From Lysobacter niastensis (GTDB taxonomy: Bacteria; Pseudomonadota; Gammaproteobacteria; Xanthomonadales; Xanthomonadaceae), in contig NZ_JADLZT010000004.1 in assembly GCF_015453285.1 (NCBI RefSeq), positions 333,663-397,662 of the forward strand: DNA of 64,000 bases, given 5' to 3'. The notes beneath the pieces are model-generated. The model searched no databases and was not told where the DNA came from. It saw only the letters and a program-made list of their open reading frames with translations. This document shows, piece by piece, positions 1 through 8,924 of the stretch. Within the stretch, counting starts at the first letter, position 1, and the number at the start of each line of letters is the position of its first letter. The translations under genes were made by a program, and so were the position numbers.

Positions 1-642
1 CTGCTCGGCGCCGTCACCGCGGCCGGCCGCCTGTTCGACGTCGACGTGCGACTGCGGCCCGACGGCGCCAAGGGTCTGCTGGTATCGAACCTCGCCAGCT
101 ACACCGACTACCAGCGCAACCGCGCCTGGACCTGGGAACACCAGGCGCTGGTGCGCGCACGCGGCGTCGCCGGCGATGCCTCGCTGTGTGCGGAGTTCGA
201 GCGAGTGCGAGCGCAGACGCTGGGTGCCTCTCGCGATCCTGCCGCACTCAATGGCGACGTGGTGTCGATGCGACGGCGCATGCGCGCCGAACTCGACCGC
301 AGCGATGCCGCGGCGTTCGACCTGAAGCAGGGCGACGGCGGCCTGGTCGACCTGGAGTTCCTGCTGCAGGCGACGGTGCTGCGCGCCGCCGCCGCGCATC
401 CCGCATTGCTGGTGCCACGCAACACGCCGGGCTTGATCGAGGCCGCGCGCGAGGCCGGGCAGCTCGATGCCGCGACCGCGAAGTCGCTGCACGAAGCCCA
501 TGCGCTGCTGCTGGCGCGCGGACTCGACTGCACGCTCGACCGCCGCCAGCGCCGTGTCGCCTGTGACGACGCTGTGGACGCCGCGCGGGCGGCGATCCGC
601 AGTGCCACGCGTGCGCAGGGATTGGATTTCGGCGAGGGTTAG
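1..642 (+). CDS. glnE: Glutamine synthetase adenylyltransferase, C-terminal part
   Basis: The reading frame is open from base 1 and encodes the last 213 residues of GlnE, the bifunctional enzyme that adds AMP to and removes it from glutamine synthetase in response to nitrogen status. The fragment begins just before the acidic DVDVRLRP motif, the metal-binding part of the nucleotidyltransferase fold, followed by GLLVSNL and a WEHQAL segment. About 200 residues follow the acidic motif before the stop, which fits the C-terminal adenylyltransferase domain; the N-terminal deadenylylase domain lies outside the window. The stop overlaps by 4 bases the stop of the convergent downstream gene. The family call is secure; the start cannot be seen. 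Confidence 0.93.
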   Translation: MLGAVTAAGRLFDVDVRLRPDGAKGLLVSNLASYTDYQRNRAWTWEHQALVRARGVAGDASLCAEFERVRAQTLGASRDPAALNGDVVSMRRRMRAELDRSDAAAFDLKQGDGGLVDLEFLLQATVLRAAAAHPALLVPRNTPGLIEAAREAGQLDAATAKSLHEAHALLLARGLDCTLDRRQRRVACDDAVDAARAAIRSATRAQGLDFGEG

Positions 643-1631
643 AGGCGGGCCTGCACCAGCGCGGCCACGCGCGCGGTTTCACGCAGCGGAGTCACGTCCA
701 TCGGCATTGGCGCGATGGATTCGAGCGTGCTTTTGCCCAGCGTGTTGTCGCCGCCTGCGTCGAAGAAGCGGATGCGGCCGAGCCCGAACAGGCTGTCGAG
801 GAACTGGCGCGGGCGGCCGTCGATGCGTTCGACACCACCGACGAATACCGGTGCCAGCGTCGCCGCCGCTTCCGACAGCATGTTGACCGAGTCGGCCGTG
901 CAGACGATGCGGTCGGCCCACCCGAGCAGTCCCGCGTACGGATTGGCGCCGTCCGCCTCGCCGCACCAGACCACGCCCGGCACGCGCGCGAAGCGATCGC
1001 GCAGCCGCACCTGCACGGTGGCGGGCGTGCGCCGCGACGCGGTGGCGAGGATGCTTCCGCCTTCGTGGCGGACCAGCCGCTCCACCTGGCCCAGCAATGA
1101 TTCGAACAGCGCGTCGTCGAAGCGCGCATGCGCGCTGCTGCCGCCGAGCAGCAGGGCCGTGCGCGGCGCGGGCAGCGCGGCGAACGTGGCGAACTCGCGC
1201 CGCGCCGCCGCCAGCCAGAGGTCGTCGACCGGATGCAGGCTGCCGTGCAGGGTGATGACGTTGTCGCCCTGCAGGCCGTCGTGCTGCGGGGCGACCACCA
1301 CGTCCCAATGCCGGGGCGGCATCCGCGGATCGAGGATCTGCACCGCGCGTGCGCCGTTCTCCCGCGCCAGGCGCGTCGCAAGCGCGCCTTGGCGCCCACA
1401 GCCGATGGCGATCGCGGGCGGCTGCGACAAGGCGGCTGCGAACGACGCTCCGAAGGCGCGATGGGCGCCCGGGAGGCGGCGCGGAGCCAGCCACCGCCAT
1501 GGTTTCTGCGATTGCAGGGTCCACTCGCGTGCCTCCAGCCCGAGCGCGCGTGCCAGCGCGTCCGCCTGGCGCCGGTTGCCGGCATGGCCATCGGTCAGCG
1601 TCCAGGCGCTCGTCAGTGGCGCGTGCGGCAT
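639..1631 (-). CDS. ELM1/GtrOC1-family glycosyltransferase-like protein
   Basis: This 330-residue protein matches the family named after mitochondrial fission ELM1, which in Gram-negative bacteria is usually found near lipopolysaccharide genes and looks like a GT-B fold nucleotide-sugar enzyme. Recognisable parts are the N-terminal [18 protein letters not shown] segment, the ILDPRMP and [10 protein letters not shown] segments, a central [13 protein letters not shown] strand-turn that begins the second Rossmann-like half, and the C-terminal [14 protein letters not shown] segment. I chose the start at [10 protein letters not shown] because conserved sequence begins there; an in-frame extension of 79 residues is possible but looks like antisense low-complexity protein. 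The substrate is unknown. Confidence 0.8.
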   Translation of the reverse strand: MPHAPLTSAWTLTDGHAGNRRQADALARALGLEAREWTLQSQKPWRWLAPRRLPGAHRAFGASFAAALSQPPAIAIGCGRQGALATRLARENGARAVQILDPRMPPRHWDVVVAPQHDGLQGDNVITLHGSLHPVDDLWLAAARREFATFAALPAPRTALLLGGSSAHARFDDALFESLLGQVERLVRHEGGSILATASRRTPATVQVRLRDRFARVPGVVWCGEADGANPYAGLLGWADRIVCTADSVNMLSEAAATLAPVFVGGVERIDGRPRQFLDSLFGLGRIRFFDAGGDNTLGKSTLESIAPMPMDVTPLRETARVAALVQARL

Positions 1632-1806
1632 GGCCGGACCGTGCCCAGTCCTGGCGGCAATGGCGGCGTCGGCGCTGCTTTGTTGCACGAAAGTGATCGA
1701 TCCGTTCCGAACCCGTCGGCGGTTCCGTTCCCGCCAGACTCTACACTTCCCTCCTTCGTTTTCCGCAACCGGACCGCATTGCCTGCGGTGCCTCATGGAG
1801 CTCCCG

Positions 1807-2397
1807 ATGTCCCAAGTCCTGTCCGACGCCGCCCTCGACCAGTTGTTCCGTACCGCCCGCACCCACAACGAGCTGGGCGGTGAGGTCAGCGACGAGACCC
1901 TGCATCGCCTCTACGAGCTCGCCAAGTGGGGCCCGACCAGCGCCAACATGTCGCCGCTGCGCCTGGTGTTCCTTCGCTCGGCCGACGCCAAGGCCAAGCT
2001 CGGGCCGGCGCTGGACGAGGGCAATTACGCCAAGACGATGGCCGCGCCGGTGACGGCCATCGTCGGCTACGACATGGCCTTCTACGACAAGCTGCCGTAC
2101 CTGTTCCCGCACACCGACGCCAAGTCCTGGTTCGACACCAAGCCTGAGCCGGCGCTGGAAGTCGCCGCGCTGCGCAACGGCAGCCTGCAGGGCGCGTACG
2201 TGCTGATGGCCGCGCGCGCGGTGGGACTGGATTGCGGCCCGATGTCGGGCTTCAACAACGCGAAGGTCGATGAGGCCTTCTTTGCCGGTACCCGCATCAA
2301 GTCCAACTTCCTGATCAACCTCGGCCACGGCGACCCGGCGAAGCTGTTCCCGCGTTCGCCACGCCTGTCCTTCGACGAAGCCGCACAGATCCTGTAA
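1807..2397 (+). CDS. RutE-type nitroreductase (malonic semialdehyde reductase family)
   Basis: A 196-residue cytoplasmic FMN-dependent nitroreductase of the RutE type. In E. coli RutE reduces malonic semialdehyde to 3-hydroxypropanoate at the end of pyrimidine degradation. The sequence shows the family landmarks [12 protein letters not shown] near residue 40 (FMN phosphate binding), [22 protein letters not shown] in the second half, and a C-terminal INLGHGD motif; the length is typical. Other rut genes are absent nearby, so a general detoxifying reductase is equally possible. The start at 1807 has a GGAG about 7 bases upstream; an in-frame ATG at 1795 has no such site. Confidence 0.85.
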   Translation: MSQVLSDAALDQLFRTARTHNELGGEVSDETLHRLYELAKWGPTSANMSPLRLVFLRSADAKAKLGPALDEGNYAKTMAAPVTAIVGYDMAFYDKLPYLFPHTDAKSWFDTKPEPALEVAALRNGSLQGAYVLMAARAVGLDCGPMSGFNNAKVDEAFFAGTRIKSNFLINLGHGDPAKLFPRSPRLSFDEAAQIL

Positions 2398-2426
2398 CGC
2401 CCCCACCACCACGGAGATTTGCCCTG

Positions 2427-3020
2427 ATGTTCAAGCGCCTTGCCCTTGCCGCGGTCCTGGCTTCCGCCAGCGCCGCCGCCTTCGCCGCTCCGCTCACCTA
2501 CAAGATCGACGCGAACCACACCTCGGTCGTCGCCAGCTGGAGCCACTTCGGCTTCGCCAACCCGATCGCCAACTTCGGCCAGGTCGATGGCTTCATCACG
2601 TACGACCCGGCCAATGTCGGCACCTCGAAGGTCGAAGTGACCCTCCCGCTGGCCGGCCTGGACTCGCACGTCGCCGACTTCGACGCGCACCTGCGTAGCG
2701 CCGACTTCTTCGACGCCGAGAAGTACCCGACCATCACCTTCAAGAGCACGAAGGTCGAGGCCGCCGGCGACAACAAGCTGCGCGTGTTCGGCGACCTGAC
2801 CATCAAGGGCGTGACCAAGCCGGTCGTGCTCGACACCACGATCAACAAGGTCGGCGACCACCCGATGTCCAAGCGCGCCGCCGCCGGCTTCGATGCCACC
2901 ACCACGGTCAAGCGCAGTGATTTCGGCGTCGACAAGTACGCGCCGAACGTCAGCGACAACGTCACCATCCGCATCACCACCGAGGCGATGGTGCCGAAGG
3001 CCGGTGCCGACAAGAAGTAA
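2427..3020 (+). CDS. YceI family periplasmic polyisoprenoid-binding protein
   Basis: A 197-residue secreted protein with a clear signal peptide (MFKRLALAAVLASA, cleavage likely after AFA near residue 21) followed by one YceI domain, a lipocalin-like beta barrel that binds isoprenoid chains. Family features seen are YKIDANHTSVVASWSHFGF at the N-terminus, DFDAHLRSADFFDAEKYPTI in the middle and LTIKGVTKPV near residue 125. The exact ligand and role are not known. It follows the nitroreductase by 29 bases and is followed by the pirin gene after 9 bases, so the three may be co-transcribed. Confidence 0.92.
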   Translation: MFKRLALAAVLASASAAAFAAPLTYKIDANHTSVVASWSHFGFANPIANFGQVDGFITYDPANVGTSKVEVTLPLAGLDSHVADFDAHLRSADFFDAEKYPTITFKSTKVEAAGDNKLRVFGDLTIKGVTKPVVLDTTINKVGDHPMSKRAAAGFDATTTVKRSDFGVDKYAPNVSDNVTIRITTEAMVPKAGADKK

Positions 3021-3029
3021 ACTTCGGCG

Positions 3030-3737
3030 ATGATCATCGAACGCCCATCCCACGCCCGCGGCCGCGTACAGGCCGGTTGGCTCGACAGCCGCCATACGTT
3101 CTCGTTCGGCAGCTACTACGACCCGGCGTGGATGGGCTTCGGTCCGTTGCGCGTGATCAACGAGGATCGCGTCGACGCCGGCGCGGGTTTCCCGCCGCAC
3201 CGTCACGCCAACATGGAAATCCTCAGCTACGTGCTGTCCGGCGGGCTCGCCCATAAGGACAGCGCCGGCGGTGGCGGGGTCATCCGCCCCGGCGAGCTGC
3301 AATGGATGAGCGCCGGGCACGGCGTCGAGCACAGCGAATACAACGCCTCCGACGCCGAGCCCGTGCACTTCGTCCAGATCTGGATCCAGCCGTCGCGGCT
3401 GAATCACCAGCCGGCCTATGCCCAGCGCGAGGCCGTGCCGGCCGATGCGCGCGGCTGGACGCTGCTGGCCTCGCCGGATGGGCGCGACGGCAGCCTGCCG
3501 GTCCGCCAGGACGCCTGGCTGCGCAACGTCCGGCTGGATTCCGCCGAAACCGCCGCCCAGGACCTCGACCCGGCCCGTCTGTACTGGCTGCACGTGGCCC
3601 AGGGCAGCGTCAGCGTGAACGGCCGCGACCTGCAGGCCGGCGATGCGCTCGGCTTCCAGGCCGAGTCGGGGACGCTGCAACTGAAGGGCACGGGCGAAGG
3701 CCGCGCCGACGTGCTGCTGTTCGACCTGCCGGAATAG
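3030..3737 (+). CDS. Pirin family protein (quercetinase-like cupin)
   Basis: A 235-residue bicupin of the pirin family; bacterial members such as YhhW show quercetin 2,3-dioxygenase activity. The N-terminal cupin has the metal ligands in FPPHRHANMEILSYVLSG (His-x-His and Glu) and a further His in the AGHGVEHSE motif. The family opening RAHGRV-like RGRVQAGWLDSRHTFSFGSYYDP is intact. The second cupin (about residues 135-230) lacks an obvious metal site, as usual. The natural substrate in this organism is unknown. Confidence 0.9.
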   Translation: MIIERPSHARGRVQAGWLDSRHTFSFGSYYDPAWMGFGPLRVINEDRVDAGAGFPPHRHANMEILSYVLSGGLAHKDSAGGGGVIRPGELQWMSAGHGVEHSEYNASDAEPVHFVQIWIQPSRLNHQPAYAQREAVPADARGWTLLASPDGRDGSLPVRQDAWLRNVRLDSAETAAQDLDPARLYWLHVAQGSVSVNGRDLQAGDALGFQAESGTLQLKGTGEGRADVLLFDLPE

Positions 3738-3829
3738 GTCCGCGCTTCGGGCGGCCCGCACGAAGCGGGCGGGCAGGGGCGGGTGGCTGGTAAACTTCGA
3801 GCCCCGCGTCGCCCTATCCGTCCCGCATC

Positions 3830-4027
3830 ATGACCGCAGCCAACGCCCATCCCACCCAGGCCAACGCCGAGCAGCGCTACGTCGTGCACCGCAGCGACCT
3901 GCCGCTGAGCTGCCCGCTGCCTTCGATGGCGCTGTGGAACTCGCATCCGCGCGTGTACCTGCCGATCGAAGCCGAACGCGAGTGCCAGTGCCCGTACTGC
4001 GGCTCGCACTTCGTCCTCGAAGACTGA
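3830..4027 (+). CDS. Small zinc-finger protein (zf-CHCC type)
   Basis: A 65-residue protein with a single CHCC-type zinc finger: CPLPSMALWNSHPRVYLPI contributes Cys and His, and CQCPYCGSHFVL supplies the last cysteines. The same domain occurs at the end of mitochondrial complex I subunit NDUFS6. Stand-alone bacterial copies are small conserved proteins of unknown function. It sits 39 bases upstream of the glycosyltransferase gene and may be read with it. The domain call is good, the function open. Confidence 0.85.
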   Translation: MTAANAHPTQANAEQRYVVHRSDLPLSCPLPSMALWNSHPRVYLPIEAERECQCPYCGSHFVLED

Positions 4028-4066
4028 CCGCTGCCGCCCGACCGTGACCGGCGTGGCGAGCATCGG

Positions 4067-5194
4067 ATGACCGCAGCGCCCCTGACCGTGGTGCAACTGC
4101 TGCCGGCGCTGGAGTCCGGCGGCGTCGAGCGTTCCACCCTGGAGATCGCCCAGGCACTGGTCGAAGCGGGGCATCGCGCCATCGTCGTCTCCGCCGGCGG
4201 ACGCCTGGTGCCGCGCCTGCAGGCGCTCGGCGCAGAACACGTCACCCTCGACATCGGCCGCAAGTCGCTGCTGACGCTGCGCCACGTGCGCGCGCTGCGC
4301 GCGCTGTTCGAGCGCGAGCGCGCCGGCATCGTGCATGCGCGCTCGCGGCTGCCGGCCTGGATCGGCCTGCTGGCGCTGCGCGGCATGCCAGCCGCGCGGC
4401 GGCCGCGCTACGTCACCACCGTGCACGGGCTCAACTCGCCTTCGCGCTACAGCGCGGTGATGACGCGTGGCGAGCGCGTCGTCTGCGTGTCGCAGGCCGT
4501 GCGCGAATACGTGCTCCGACACTACCCCGACACCGATCCCGGCAAGCTGCGCGTGATTCCGCGTGGCATCGACATCGCGTCGTTTCCGCGCGTGCCGCAT
4601 CCCGATGCCCAGGCACGTGCCTGGGCTGTCGCGCAGCATCCGGCGCTCGCGGGCGACGGTCCGCTGCTGCTGCTGCCCGGACGTGGTACGCGCCTGAAGG
4701 GCCATGCCGATGCGCTGGCGCTGCTCGGCCGCCTGCGTGCCGATGGCCTGGACGCGCGACTCTGGCTGCCGGGCGCGCGCGAAAGCGGGCGCGAGGCGTA
4801 CATCGCCGAACTGGAACAGGAAGCCGAGGAGGGAGGTTTCGCCGATGCGGTCGCGTTCACCGCGCCCACCGACGCGATCGCCCGCGCCTACGCGGCCAGC
4901 GACCTGGTGCTGCAGCTCTCGCGCAAGCCCGAGTCATTCGGGCGCACGGTGGTGGAGGCGCTGTCGGTGGGACGCCCGGTGCTGGGCTGGGACCACGGCG
5001 GTGCCGGCGAACTGCTGCGCGAATTGCAGCCTGCGGGCGCGGTCGCGCCGTTCGACGGCGAGCGCCTGCATGCCGTGGCGAGAACGCTGTTGCAGCATCC
5101 CCCCGTGCCACCGGCTACGATTCCATATTCCTTGCGAGCCATGCAGGACGCCACGCTTGCCGTCTATGACGAACTCACCGATGAGCGCCACTGA
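4067..5194 (+). CDS. Glycosyltransferase family 4 (LPS/core type)
   Basis: A 375-residue GT-B glycosyltransferase. The N-terminal half opens with VVQLLPALESGGVERSTLEI, typical of GT4 enzymes acting on cell-surface glycans; the C-terminal half has LLLPGRGTRLKGH (donor-binding loop) and the KPESFGRTVVEALSVGRPV segment, which carries the EX7E nucleotide-sugar motif. The 3' end overlaps the O-antigen ligase start by 14 bases, so the two are translationally coupled and probably work in the same surface polysaccharide pathway. Sugar donor and acceptor cannot be told from the sequence. Confidence 0.88.
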   Translation: MTAAPLTVVQLLPALESGGVERSTLEIAQALVEAGHRAIVVSAGGRLVPRLQALGAEHVTLDIGRKSLLTLRHVRALRALFERERAGIVHARSRLPAWIGLLALRGMPAARRPRYVTTVHGLNSPSRYSAVMTRGERVVCVSQAVREYVLRHYPDTDPGKLRVIPRGIDIASFPRVPHPDAQARAWAVAQHPALAGDGPLLLLPGRGTRLKGHADALALLGRLRADGLDARLWLPGARESGREAYIAELEQEAEEGGFADAVAFTAPTDAIARAYAASDLVLQLSRKPESFGRTVVEALSVGRPVLGWDHGGAGELLRELQPAGAVAPFDGERLHAVARTLLQHPPVPPATIPYSLRAMQDATLAVYDELTDERH

Positions 5195-6503
5195 TTCCAA
5201 CGCCGCGCTGCCGGCCACGCCCGCGGGCTGGCGCTGGGCACCGGTGTGGATCCTCGCCTATGTCGCGCTGTGGCCGGCGCCGGGATACGCCGAAGGCGTG
5301 CTCGTGCTCGGCGCGCTGGCGGCGATCATCAAGCTGGTGGCGTCGCGCTTCCGCGGCGGCACCGCGCTGCTGGGCAGTTCGGCGTGGGCGCTGACCAGCG
5401 TGCTGTTCTGTGCGTACTGGCTGCCCGAACTGGTGTCGGCGCTGGATGCCGTCGATCCGGCGCGCGCGCTGCGCGAGGCCGTGGTCGACCTGCGCTATCT
5501 GCCGTTCCTGTGGCTGGTGGCGCTGGCGGTGGCCGATCCACACGGGCGCCGCCTCACCTTCGGCGGGCTCGCGGTGATCGTCGCAATCTGGACCGCCGAT
5601 GCGCTCATCCAGGCACTCAGCGGCAACAGCCCGCTGTTCTCCGCACTCGATGGGCTCAAGCATTCGATCAGCGGCCATGGCATGTGCAGCCCGGAGGAGA
5701 TCGCCGGCGTCGATCGCCTCAGCGGCGTACTCGGTCCGTGCAACCTCAAGCTGGGCCAGGTGATCGCCAGCCTGTCGCCGTTCGCGCTGTATGCGGCCGG
5801 ACGGCGCTTCGGCACGGCCGGCTGGCTGGGCGCGGCCGCGGCGGTAGGCGTGGTGGTGCTGCTCGCCGGCTCGCGCGCGTCATGGCTGACCTATTCGCTG
5901 GTGCTGCTGCTGTCGGGCTGGCGCCTGCTCGGATGGAAGAAGCTGGGCGTGGTGTTCGCCTTCGGCGCCGCCGCCGCCGTGGCGCTGTACTTCGTCTCCC
6001 CGCAGGTGCACGAACGCGTGACGCGTACCGCGCATGCGCTTTCCGCCAGCCAGGAAGGTTTCGACAGCGCGCTGTCCGGACGTGCGCGGATCTGGAGCGC
6101 GGCGTTGTGCATGGCGAAGACGCATCCGTTCAACGGCGTCGGCGCGCGCGGATTCCGCGAGGCATTCCCTGCCTGCGATCCGGGTCACGGCGAGATCGCC
6201 GCATGGGGCGAGGGCCCGGCGCTGCATGCGCACCAGATGGTGCTGGAAGTGCTCAGCGAGACCGGCCTGTTCGGCGTGCTGATGTGGCTGGCCGGCATCG
6301 CCCTGGCCTGGCGCGCATGGCGGTTTGCCGACGAGCAGGCGCGCGAACGCGCGCGGCCGGCGATGCTGGCGCTGGCGGTGACGGTGTTCCCGTTCAACAC
6401 GCACCTGGCCTTCTACTCGACGTTCTGGGGCGGCCTGACCCTGCTGTTGGCGGCACTGTACGCGGGCAGCCTGCTGGCGCGTGGTCCGCAGACCGACCAC
6501 TGA
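5181..6503 (+). CDS. O-antigen ligase family membrane protein
   Basis: A 440-residue polytopic inner-membrane protein of the Wzy_C/WaaL superfamily, with about ten to twelve hydrophobic segments. After several N-terminal helices comes VLLAGSRASWLTYSL, the conserved arginine-containing helix of the family; the large periplasmic loop contains THPFNGVGARGF and the catalytic-type His segment HAHQMVLEVLSETGLFGVLMWLAG. Proteins of this family transfer glycan from an undecaprenyl carrier to lipid A-core or other acceptors. It overlaps the glycosyltransferase upstream and is convergent with the acyltransferase gene (6-base gap). A polymerase or protein-glycosylation role is the main alternative. Confidence 0.85.
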   Translation: MSATDSNAALPATPAGWRWAPVWILAYVALWPAPGYAEGVLVLGALAAIIKLVASRFRGGTALLGSSAWALTSVLFCAYWLPELVSALDAVDPARALREAVVDLRYLPFLWLVALAVADPHGRRLTFGGLAVIVAIWTADALIQALSGNSPLFSALDGLKHSISGHGMCSPEEIAGVDRLSGVLGPCNLKLGQVIASLSPFALYAAGRRFGTAGWLGAAAAVGVVVLLAGSRASWLTYSLVLLLSGWRLLGWKKLGVVFAFGAAAAVALYFVSPQVHERVTRTAHALSASQEGFDSALSGRARIWSAALCMAKTHPFNGVGARGFREAFPACDPGHGEIAAWGEGPALHAHQMVLEVLSETGLFGVLMWLAGIALAWRAWRFADEQARERARPAMLALAVTVFPFNTHLAFYSTFWGGLTLLLAALYAGSLLARGPQTDH

Positions 6504-6509
6504 CGCGCG

Positions 6510-7442
6510 TCAGCCGTCCTTGCGGTAGGGCGAAGTCTCGCCCGGCGGACGACGCTTGAAGCGGCGGTGGATCCACAGGTACTGCGTCGGCGCTTCGCGC
6601 ACCATGGCCTCGATCGCGCTGTTGACGCGCGCGCTGTCGGCGGTGGCGTCGGTCGAAGGGAAGTCAGGCAGCGCCGCGCCCAGGCGCAGCACGTAGTCGC
6701 CGCCCTCGCGGCGATGGAAGAACGGCATCACCGCGCAGCCGCTGAGCCGCGCGAACTGGTGCGTCGCCGTGATGGTCGCCGCCGGTACGCCGAAGAACGG
6801 CGCGAACACGGTGTCCTTGCCGCGCATGTCCTGGTCCGGCGCATACCACAGCAGGCCACCCTGCTTGAGATGGCGCATCGCCGCACGGATGTCCTCGTTG
6901 GTGAACATCGCGCTGGCATAGCGCAGGCGGCCGCGCTTGACCGCCCATTCCATCACCGGATTGCGATGGCGCCGGTACATGCCGGCCAGCGGCAGGTGGT
7001 CGCACATCAGCCGACCGCACATCTCCAGGGTCATGAAATGTCCGGAAACCAGCAGGACGCCACGGCCCTGCGCGCGGATCGGTTCGATGTGCTCCAGGCC
7101 TTCGATGCGAACGGTGCGGCGCATCGGTTCGACGGAGCCCCACCAGGCGCGGGCGAATTCGAACAGGCCAATCCCGAGATCGCGGAAGCAGTCGTGCAGT
7201 AGACCATCGCGCTCGGCCTGCGATTTCTCCGGGAAACACAGCGCGAGGTTGATCGCAGCGGCGCGCCGGCGATCGCCGGCGATGAGATACGCCAGCCGGC
7301 CGATGCCGCGCCCGAGCAGGCGTTGCACGGGCCAGGGCAGGCTGGCGCCCAGCCACATGGCGGCCATGGCCAGCCACATCGGCCAGTAGCGTGGACCCAA
7401 CGGCGGTGGCGCGACGGTGGTCGCAGGGGAAGGCACGGACAT
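6510..7442 (-). CDS. Lipid A biosynthesis acyltransferase (LpxL/HtrB family)
   Basis: A 310-residue membrane-anchored late acyltransferase that adds a secondary acyl chain to Kdo-lipid A. An N-terminal hydrophobic segment (WPMWLAMAAMWLGASLPW) is followed by the catalytic HX4E motif in SGHFMTLEMCGR, then AGMYRRHRNPVMEW, LLWYAPDQDM and a C-terminal PTQYLWIHRRFKRRPPGE block, all family hallmarks. I chose the start at MSVPSPATT; an upstream in-frame Met would add 18 arginine-rich residues. It is divergent from waaA across about 100 bases, consistent with shared lipid A-Kdo assembly. Confidence 0.92.
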   Translation of the reverse strand: MSVPSPATTVAPPPLGPRYWPMWLAMAAMWLGASLPWPVQRLLGRGIGRLAYLIAGDRRRAAAINLALCFPEKSQAERDGLLHDCFRDLGIGLFEFARAWWGSVEPMRRTVRIEGLEHIEPIRAQGRGVLLVSGHFMTLEMCGRLMCDHLPLAGMYRRHRNPVMEWAVKRGRLRYASAMFTNEDIRAAMRHLKQGGLLWYAPDQDMRGKDTVFAPFFGVPAATITATHQFARLSGCAVMPFFHRREGGDYVLRLGAALPDFPSTDATADSARVNSAIEAMVREAPTQYLWIHRRFKRRPPGETSPYRKDG

Positions 7443-7543
7443 GCGCGTGATTCTAGGGCGTGTTCGCCGCCTGCACGTAGCCCGCGGCGGTTCCACAGCA
7501 CTGCGCCTGCCCGGATCGCGTGCGCTTCGTTATCCTTACCGCG

Positions 7544-8851
7544 ATGCCGACCGAACCCCTAGAGCGCCTGCTGCGTGCCCTGTACTCGGCGGCGCTCTAT
7601 CTGCTGGCGCCGATCACGGTCTACCACCTGATCTGGCGCGGCCTGCGCCAGCCGGCGTACTTCCAGCGATGGCTCGAGCGATACGCGATCTACCGCGACG
7701 GTGATCCGCCGCGCACGCTGTGGGTGCATGCCGTCTCGGTCGGCGAGGTGAACGCCGCGGTGCCGCTGATCAACGCGCTGCGCCGCAGCCGCCCGGACCT
7801 GCGTCTGCTGGTCACGACGATCACTCCGACCGGTTCGGAGCGCGTGCGCGCGCTGTGGGGTGGGCAGGTCGAGCACGTCTACCTGCCGTACGACCTGCCC
7901 GGCGCAGTGGGACGCTTCCTCGGACACTTCCGTCCGCATGCGGCGCTGATCATGGAAACCGAGCTGTGGCCGAGTCTGCTGTTCGGCTGCCGAGAGCGTG
8001 GCATCCCCGCCTACATCCTCAACGCGCGCCTGTCGGAACGTTCGCTGCGCGGCTACCGCGTGCTCAAGCCACTGGTCGGACGGGCACTGCGCACCGTGCG
8101 TACCGTCGCCGCACAGTCCAAGGCCGATGGTGAGCGTTTCGTCCGCCTCGGCGCGCGGGCCGACCAGATTCAGGTCGCAGGCAACCTGAAGTTCGACGTG
8201 GCTGTGCCAGCCGGATTGCCGGCCTTTGCCGAGGAATGCCGCCGGCATTGCGGCGGAAAGCCGGTGTGGATCGCCGCGAGCACGCACGAGGACGAGGAGG
8301 GTGCGGTGATTGCGATGCATCGCCAGCTGCGCGCGCGCTATCCGGGCCTGCTGATGCTGTGGGCGCCGCGCCATCCCGAACGCTTCCGCGCGGCGGCCGA
8401 GCAGGCGCGCGGGCAGGGCTGGCACGTGTCGACGCGCTCGCACAGGCGCTGGCCGCAGGCCGGCGACGACGTCTTCGTCATCGACACACTCGGCGAGCTG
8501 ATGAGTTTCTACGCCTGCGCCGACGTCGCCTTCGTCGGCGGCAGCCTGCAGCCCATCGGTGGCCACAATCTGCTGGAGCCGGCCGCGACCGGTACCGCGA
8601 TCGTCACAGGTCCCCACCTGCACAACTTCGTCGAGATCGCCGAGCGCCTCGACGCAGCCGGCGCGCTGCGCATCGGCGCCGATGCGGCCGGGGTCCAGGC
8701 CGCATTGGCGGAATTGCTCGCCGACCCTGCGCAGCGCGAACGCATGGTGGCCCATGGCCGGGAGCTGGTCGAGACCGGCCGCGGCGCGCTCGCCCGCACG
8801 ATGGCGCTGCTGCAGCCGGCGTTTCCGCCCGCTGCTTCCGCGGCGCAATGA
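7544..8851 (+). CDS. waaA: 3-deoxy-D-manno-octulosonic acid (Kdo) transferase
   Basis: A 435-residue GT30 Kdo transferase that attaches Kdo to the lipid A precursor at the cytoplasmic face of the inner membrane. A membrane-anchor helix (LYSAALYLLAPITVYHLI) is followed by LWVHAVSVGEVNAAVPLI, TTITPTGSERV, the METELWPSLLFGCRERGIP segment and the C-terminal FVGGSLQPIGGHNLLEPAA donor site, all diagnostic. The ATG at 7544 gives the usual N-terminus; a GTG at 7520 would add eight residues. A strong hairpin terminator follows. Confidence 0.95.
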   Translation: MPTEPLERLLRALYSAALYLLAPITVYHLIWRGLRQPAYFQRWLERYAIYRDGDPPRTLWVHAVSVGEVNAAVPLINALRRSRPDLRLLVTTITPTGSERVRALWGGQVEHVYLPYDLPGAVGRFLGHFRPHAALIMETELWPSLLFGCRERGIPAYILNARLSERSLRGYRVLKPLVGRALRTVRTVAAQSKADGERFVRLGARADQIQVAGNLKFDVAVPAGLPAFAEECRRHCGGKPVWIAASTHEDEEGAVIAMHRQLRARYPGLLMLWAPRHPERFRAAAEQARGQGWHVSTRSHRRWPQAGDDVFVIDTLGELMSFYACADVAFVGGSLQPIGGHNLLEPAATGTAIVTGPHLHNFVEIAERLDAAGALRIGADAAGVQAALAELLADPAQRERMVAHGRELVETGRGALARTMALLQPAFPPAASAAQ

Positions 8852-8880
8852 CGCTGTCGGTGACGTCCGGATAAAAGAAA

Positions 8881-8900
8881 AGCCCCGCCGAGGCGGGGCT
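8881..8900. terminator. Bidirectional intrinsic terminator after waaA and the OmpA-like gene
   Basis: Perfect 9-base-pair stem AGCCCCGCC/GGCGGGGCT with a 2-base centre (effectively a short loop). An A-rich stretch lies on its left and TTTGTG on its right, so it can end transcription arriving from either of the two convergent genes. Confidence 0.85.
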
Positions 8901-8924
8901 TTGTGTGCTCGGGCGGAGATGCGG

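Noticed and set aside
3754..3770. GCCCGC-ACGAA-GCGGGC hairpin after the pirin gene
   Set aside because: It has no T tract, and short GC hairpins are frequent at this base composition; it is too weak to call.
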